A DNA stretch of 64,000 bases, taken from positions 4,793,031 to 4,857,030 of the forward strand of contig CM034142.1 of the NCBI GenBank assembly GCA_019914995.1, written 5' to 3'. The stretch comes from Acanthochlamys bracteata. Lineage: Eukaryota; Streptophyta; Magnoliopsida; Pandanales; Velloziaceae. Of the stretch, positions 61,003-64,000 are shown piece by piece. A program made the translations under genes and the position numbers. The notes under the pieces were generated by a model, which was not told the origin of the DNA, searched no databases, and was given only the letters and a program-made list of their open reading frames with translations. Numbering within the stretch: position 1 is the stretch's first letter; each line of letters opens with the position of its first letter.

Positions 61003-61215
61003 CGCTCCAGATAATCACAGCCGTTCGCTGATTAAGTGCCTGCATCACAGCCGTTGATTGCAGCGAAGTTAGATGAAAAACGCTCCAGAGAATCACAGCC
61101 GTCCGTAGATTATGTGCCTGCATCACAGCCGTCGATTGAAGCACATTCGGTGGAAAACGTTCCAGCGCATCACAGCCGTCCGCTGATTAAGTGCCTGGCA
61201 TCACAGCCGTTGATT
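61003..61215 (+). repeat. Minisatellite-like array, three units of about 70-75 bp
   Basis: Three imperfect units of CGCTCCAGAxAATCACAGCC, then GTCCGCTGATTAAGTGCCTG, then CATCACAGCCGTTGATT. The starts are near 61005, 61081 and 61158. Confidence 0.82.
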
Positions 61216-61247
61216 CAGCACCATGTGCCTACAGTAAATCATGTGTC

Positions 61248-61301
61248 TATAGGGATGGGATGTGCCTCCATCCCATCCCTATATATATATATATATATAT
61301 A
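61248..61301 (+). repeat. Perfect 15-bp hairpin followed by (AT)n
   Basis: Arms TATAGGGATGGGATG (61248-61262) and CATCCCATCCCTATA (61269-61283) are exact inverted repeats around a 6-nt loop TGCCTC. An (AT)n tract runs on directly to about 61301. Confidence 0.85.
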
Positions 61302-61770
61302 GTTGGACATTAGTTTACAACTCATTTATGCGAATGGCATATCGATTTTATAGGTCGACATCAATATGCCCTGAACCATATTATATTCTCAGATCGACAT
61401 ATCTGACTTGTGTGTCAAAAGTTAGACGTTGATCTTTTGACGACTATTCCACATTGTAAATATTGAGGCATTAATTTATACGTTAGGTTAGATATGTAGC
61501 CATTGCAATGCAGTTTAAACAAAATCGATTGCATGGTTCGACACCAATTTACACCTGAATTTCTTATTACTTCGATTTCATTATGTCAACATCCATATGC
61601 GCTGATCCTACCTCAGGTTGACAAATCTGACTTGTATGTCAAAAAATTTGGTTGAAACAAAGTTGACTCCTTAATTGAATTTCTTTTAGTTATATTCTTA
61701 TATTTTGGAATATATTGTGTTTGTTTAAGCATGTTCGTAAATATTGGTTCTTCATTCTGTTGTAGAATTA
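61302..61770 (+). other. Upstream region of FAR1-like pseudogene
   Basis: It contains a direct repeat of about 80 bp, spaced about 220 bp (61340-61425 and 61569-61645): GTCGACATCAATATG versus GTCAACATCCATATG, and CTGACTTGTGTGTCAAAA versus CTGACTTGTATGTCAAAA. A TTGTAG acceptor-like site sits just before the first ATG. Confidence 0.45.
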
Positions 61771-63954
61771 ATGGAGCCGTTTACATAGGAGACGGATTCT
61801 TCTATTCTAACTACGGAAGTAATAGGAGATAAAGATGATGAGAAATCACCATATATGAGAATGATCTTTGATAGCCTCGAAGTTATGAAGCAGTTTTATA
61901 TAGACTACGAAAAAGCATCAAGCTTTAGTGTCCTGCTTCAAAGTACGAAAAAGAGACAATTTGCACTTTCTGCGAAGGTAATTGCTGCTACAATAACTAG
62001 TGAGCGTTTTGGGCATTACAGATTGCACGAAAGAAAAAAGATAGATGATGCCTCCGAGAAAGAAGGAAATAAGAAGAGAAGTAATAGTACGATTAAATGT
62101 GGATGTGCTGCATCGTCAGAGTGTAATGAGATGCTAATGGATCGTGAAGAGTGGTGAGTTTTGTAAAAGACCAAACTCATCATATAGTAAGCCCGGCAAA
62201 AAGGATGCGAATGTCTAGTAATAGACAAATGCCTGCCGCAGCGAGGATGCTAGTAGACTCGTTTTGGGACGAAGATATACCTATGCAAAAAAGTTATCGA
62301 TATAGTTATTTGGTTGCAAGCCAGTTTTTACGATAGAGATTACTAGAACCATTTGGATCTATCAAAAAAGTATAAGAAACCAATGCCATGTGATTTACCC
62401 AACTCTGTTTGGTTTAAGAAGAAGAGTATAGAAGATTTAAATTTCTTCTATACGATTCAAACTAACAACGAATCGAGGGCAATTAACTTCTTCTAGATAG
62501 ATGGTCGCTTATGTCTACAATTTTAGTATTTTTGTGATGTTGTTTTATTCGACACCACCTATTGCAAGAATGCATACGGAATGCCATTTGCACCTTTCAC
62601 CGAAGTTAACCACCTCCATCAAACGATTCAGTTTGGATGCCACTACTTTTGGAAGAGATAGAGGACTCTTTCAAGTGGATTTTTGAGACCTGACTTGATG
62701 CTATAGGCGGCGTACCTATCTGCAATTGTCACAGATTAGGACAGAGCTATAAATATAGCTACCGTGAAGATATTCTCCAATACACGAAATAAATTTTGCC
62801 TTTGGTATATTCTGAAGAAATTCACAAAAAAGCTGTTACATGTTTCTTATAAAGTAAAATATCGAAAATGCGAGTGGCTCCAACGACTATACAATATTCG
62901 AGAAAGTTGGGCACCCGTATATCACTTAGATATGTTCTATACTTCGACCAACACTACCGGGTGTGTTGAAGCCTCTAACTCTGCTTACAGGATTATTTTA
63001 ATCCCACAACCACTCTTTGCAACTTTATAGAGAGTATTTGGTAAAACTCTTTAAACGAGAAAAGAATTGTGATTATATTACCAAACACTCAAAACGAATC
63101 GTCAAAGGCCATGCGTATGTATTGAAAAGAACAGCAAAAAATATACGAGGAATGTGTTTGACAGGTTCAAACAAGAATATAATAAGCTGCTACTGAATGC
63201 ATCCTGTAGTCAGATGAAGATGGTAGCTAAGAATGGAGGACCTACACTTAAGGGACTCGGGTGCCTATGGACGTTGGAGCTCAACACATTAACAAAAGAA
63301 GGTCGCTACGAATGCAAAATTTTTCAGTTTCTAGGGATTCATTGTGCGCACTTTATCAAAATTTTCCTGTTGCATGATATAGACATCCCTGATCATGTTA
63401 TTCTAAAAAGATAGATGAAAGGTGCCAACAAATACAGAGGCGATAATCTCAGAGGACCAACGAGTGGCCATGATGCTTCTGACCTACCGAGAAGTATGCA
63501 GCTCAGTATAGTTGTCTACAATTGGCATATGAAGCTAGCACGCTAGACGAAACCTTCCAAAATGTGGCAGCATTTACAAAATCTCTCTCTACTGCTAAAG
63601 GAATATAAATAGGCTGACATTCCTGAAGTTCCTGAAATTCTTTCAGTTGTCGATTCATACATTATCGATGATGACGCACAGGCCCCACTTGATGCCTCTT
63701 GGTAGAAATTTTGAATCCGAACATTTCACCAACAAAGGAAGGCCTAGTATAGAGAGCCATTTTCCAATCGCAACCGTAGAATAAAAGGAGGTATGGAGAA
63801 AACTACTATGAAAGCCAACGTGAAGATAGAGAGGAGATGTGCTTGTTGTAATAAGACCGGCGTCAAATATGATAAATATAATTGCCCTGCAAACCCAAAT
63901 AAAAGGAGAGGAGCTTCTTGCTTCGAAACTGGAGAGGAGACGATTTGTCTTTAG
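61771..63954 (+). pseudogene. FAR1/FHY3-like (MULE transposase-derived) pseudogene
   Basis: Starts ATGGAGCCG but has a TAG at codon 6. The order of decayed domains is as in FAR1 proteins. First is the FAR1 DNA-binding domain (FDSLEVMKQFYIDYEKASSF, ATITSERFGHYRLHE, STIKCGCAASS). Then come PAAARMLVDSFWDEDIP and a MULE transposase core (YGMPFAPFTEVNHLHQTIQF near 62570-62630; NKFCLWYILKKFTKKLL near 62790; NTTGCVEASNSAYR near 62960). After that is a SWIM-like zinc motif (YECKIFQFLGIHCAHFIKI, then IPDHVILKR, 63310-63414), and last a Cys-rich knuckle near 63830-63900 (RRCACCNKTG). Many stops and shifts occur throughout. It is a whole dead gene, related to the fragment at 46465-47178. Confidence 0.88.
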
Positions 63955-64000
63955 GAGTCACACCTGCGAGGCTCGCTATTAACTTAGCATATGAATGCAC

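Overview
The window is nuclear DNA of a eudicot plant. Its genes have spliced exons with GT-AG introns, the intergenic DNA is AT-rich, and nearly all plant transposable-element classes are present. I could not name the species. Only two host genes look intact, both on the minus strand: a five-exon secreted alpha-amylase (2941-5679) and a four-exon peroxisomal sterol carrier protein 2 (43368-44715). No tRNA, rRNA or CRISPR feature was seen.

Layout. 1-12.9 kb: the amylase gene lies between two inverted, diverged copies of one long LTR-like repeat (about 1-2060 and 8163-11172). Upstream of the gene are a 260-bp Tourist-like MITE and an 850-bp non-autonomous hAT element with a perfect 8-bp target duplication. 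12.9-24.7 kb: an Athila-type Ty3/gypsy retrotransposon with both LTRs, a tRNA-Asp primer site and a decayed gag-pol. Its 3' LTR is cut off and fused to the remains of a Ty1/copia element, whose LTR carries a third MITE copy. A second 853-bp hAT copy follows. 24.7-29.7 kb: mostly unassigned, with two small exon-like remnants.

29.7-40.9 kb: a complete 11.2-kb CACTA (En/Spm) transposon with a CTT target duplication, hairpin-forming subterminal repeats, a TNP2-type transposase, a TNP1/TNPA-type second gene and an intron-containing fragment of a host leucine-rich-repeat receptor kinase. It appears to sit inside a copia LTR. 41-46.5 kb: the SCP2 gene in quiet flanks.

46.5-64 kb: two FAR1-like (Mutator-derived) pseudogenes on opposite strands bracket a cluster of three large, nearly palindromic foldback elements of about 3-4 kb, related to each other and mostly bounded by (TA)n tracts. 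One holds an unidentified coding fragment and another is split by a 1.8-kb insertion with a tandem duplication.

The most interesting signals are the kinase capture in the CACTA element, the cluster of related palindromic elements at TA microsatellites between two FAR1/MULE relics, and repeated loss of Trp codons to stops across the silenced elements. I found no convincing wholly new system. The unusual content is transposon biology.
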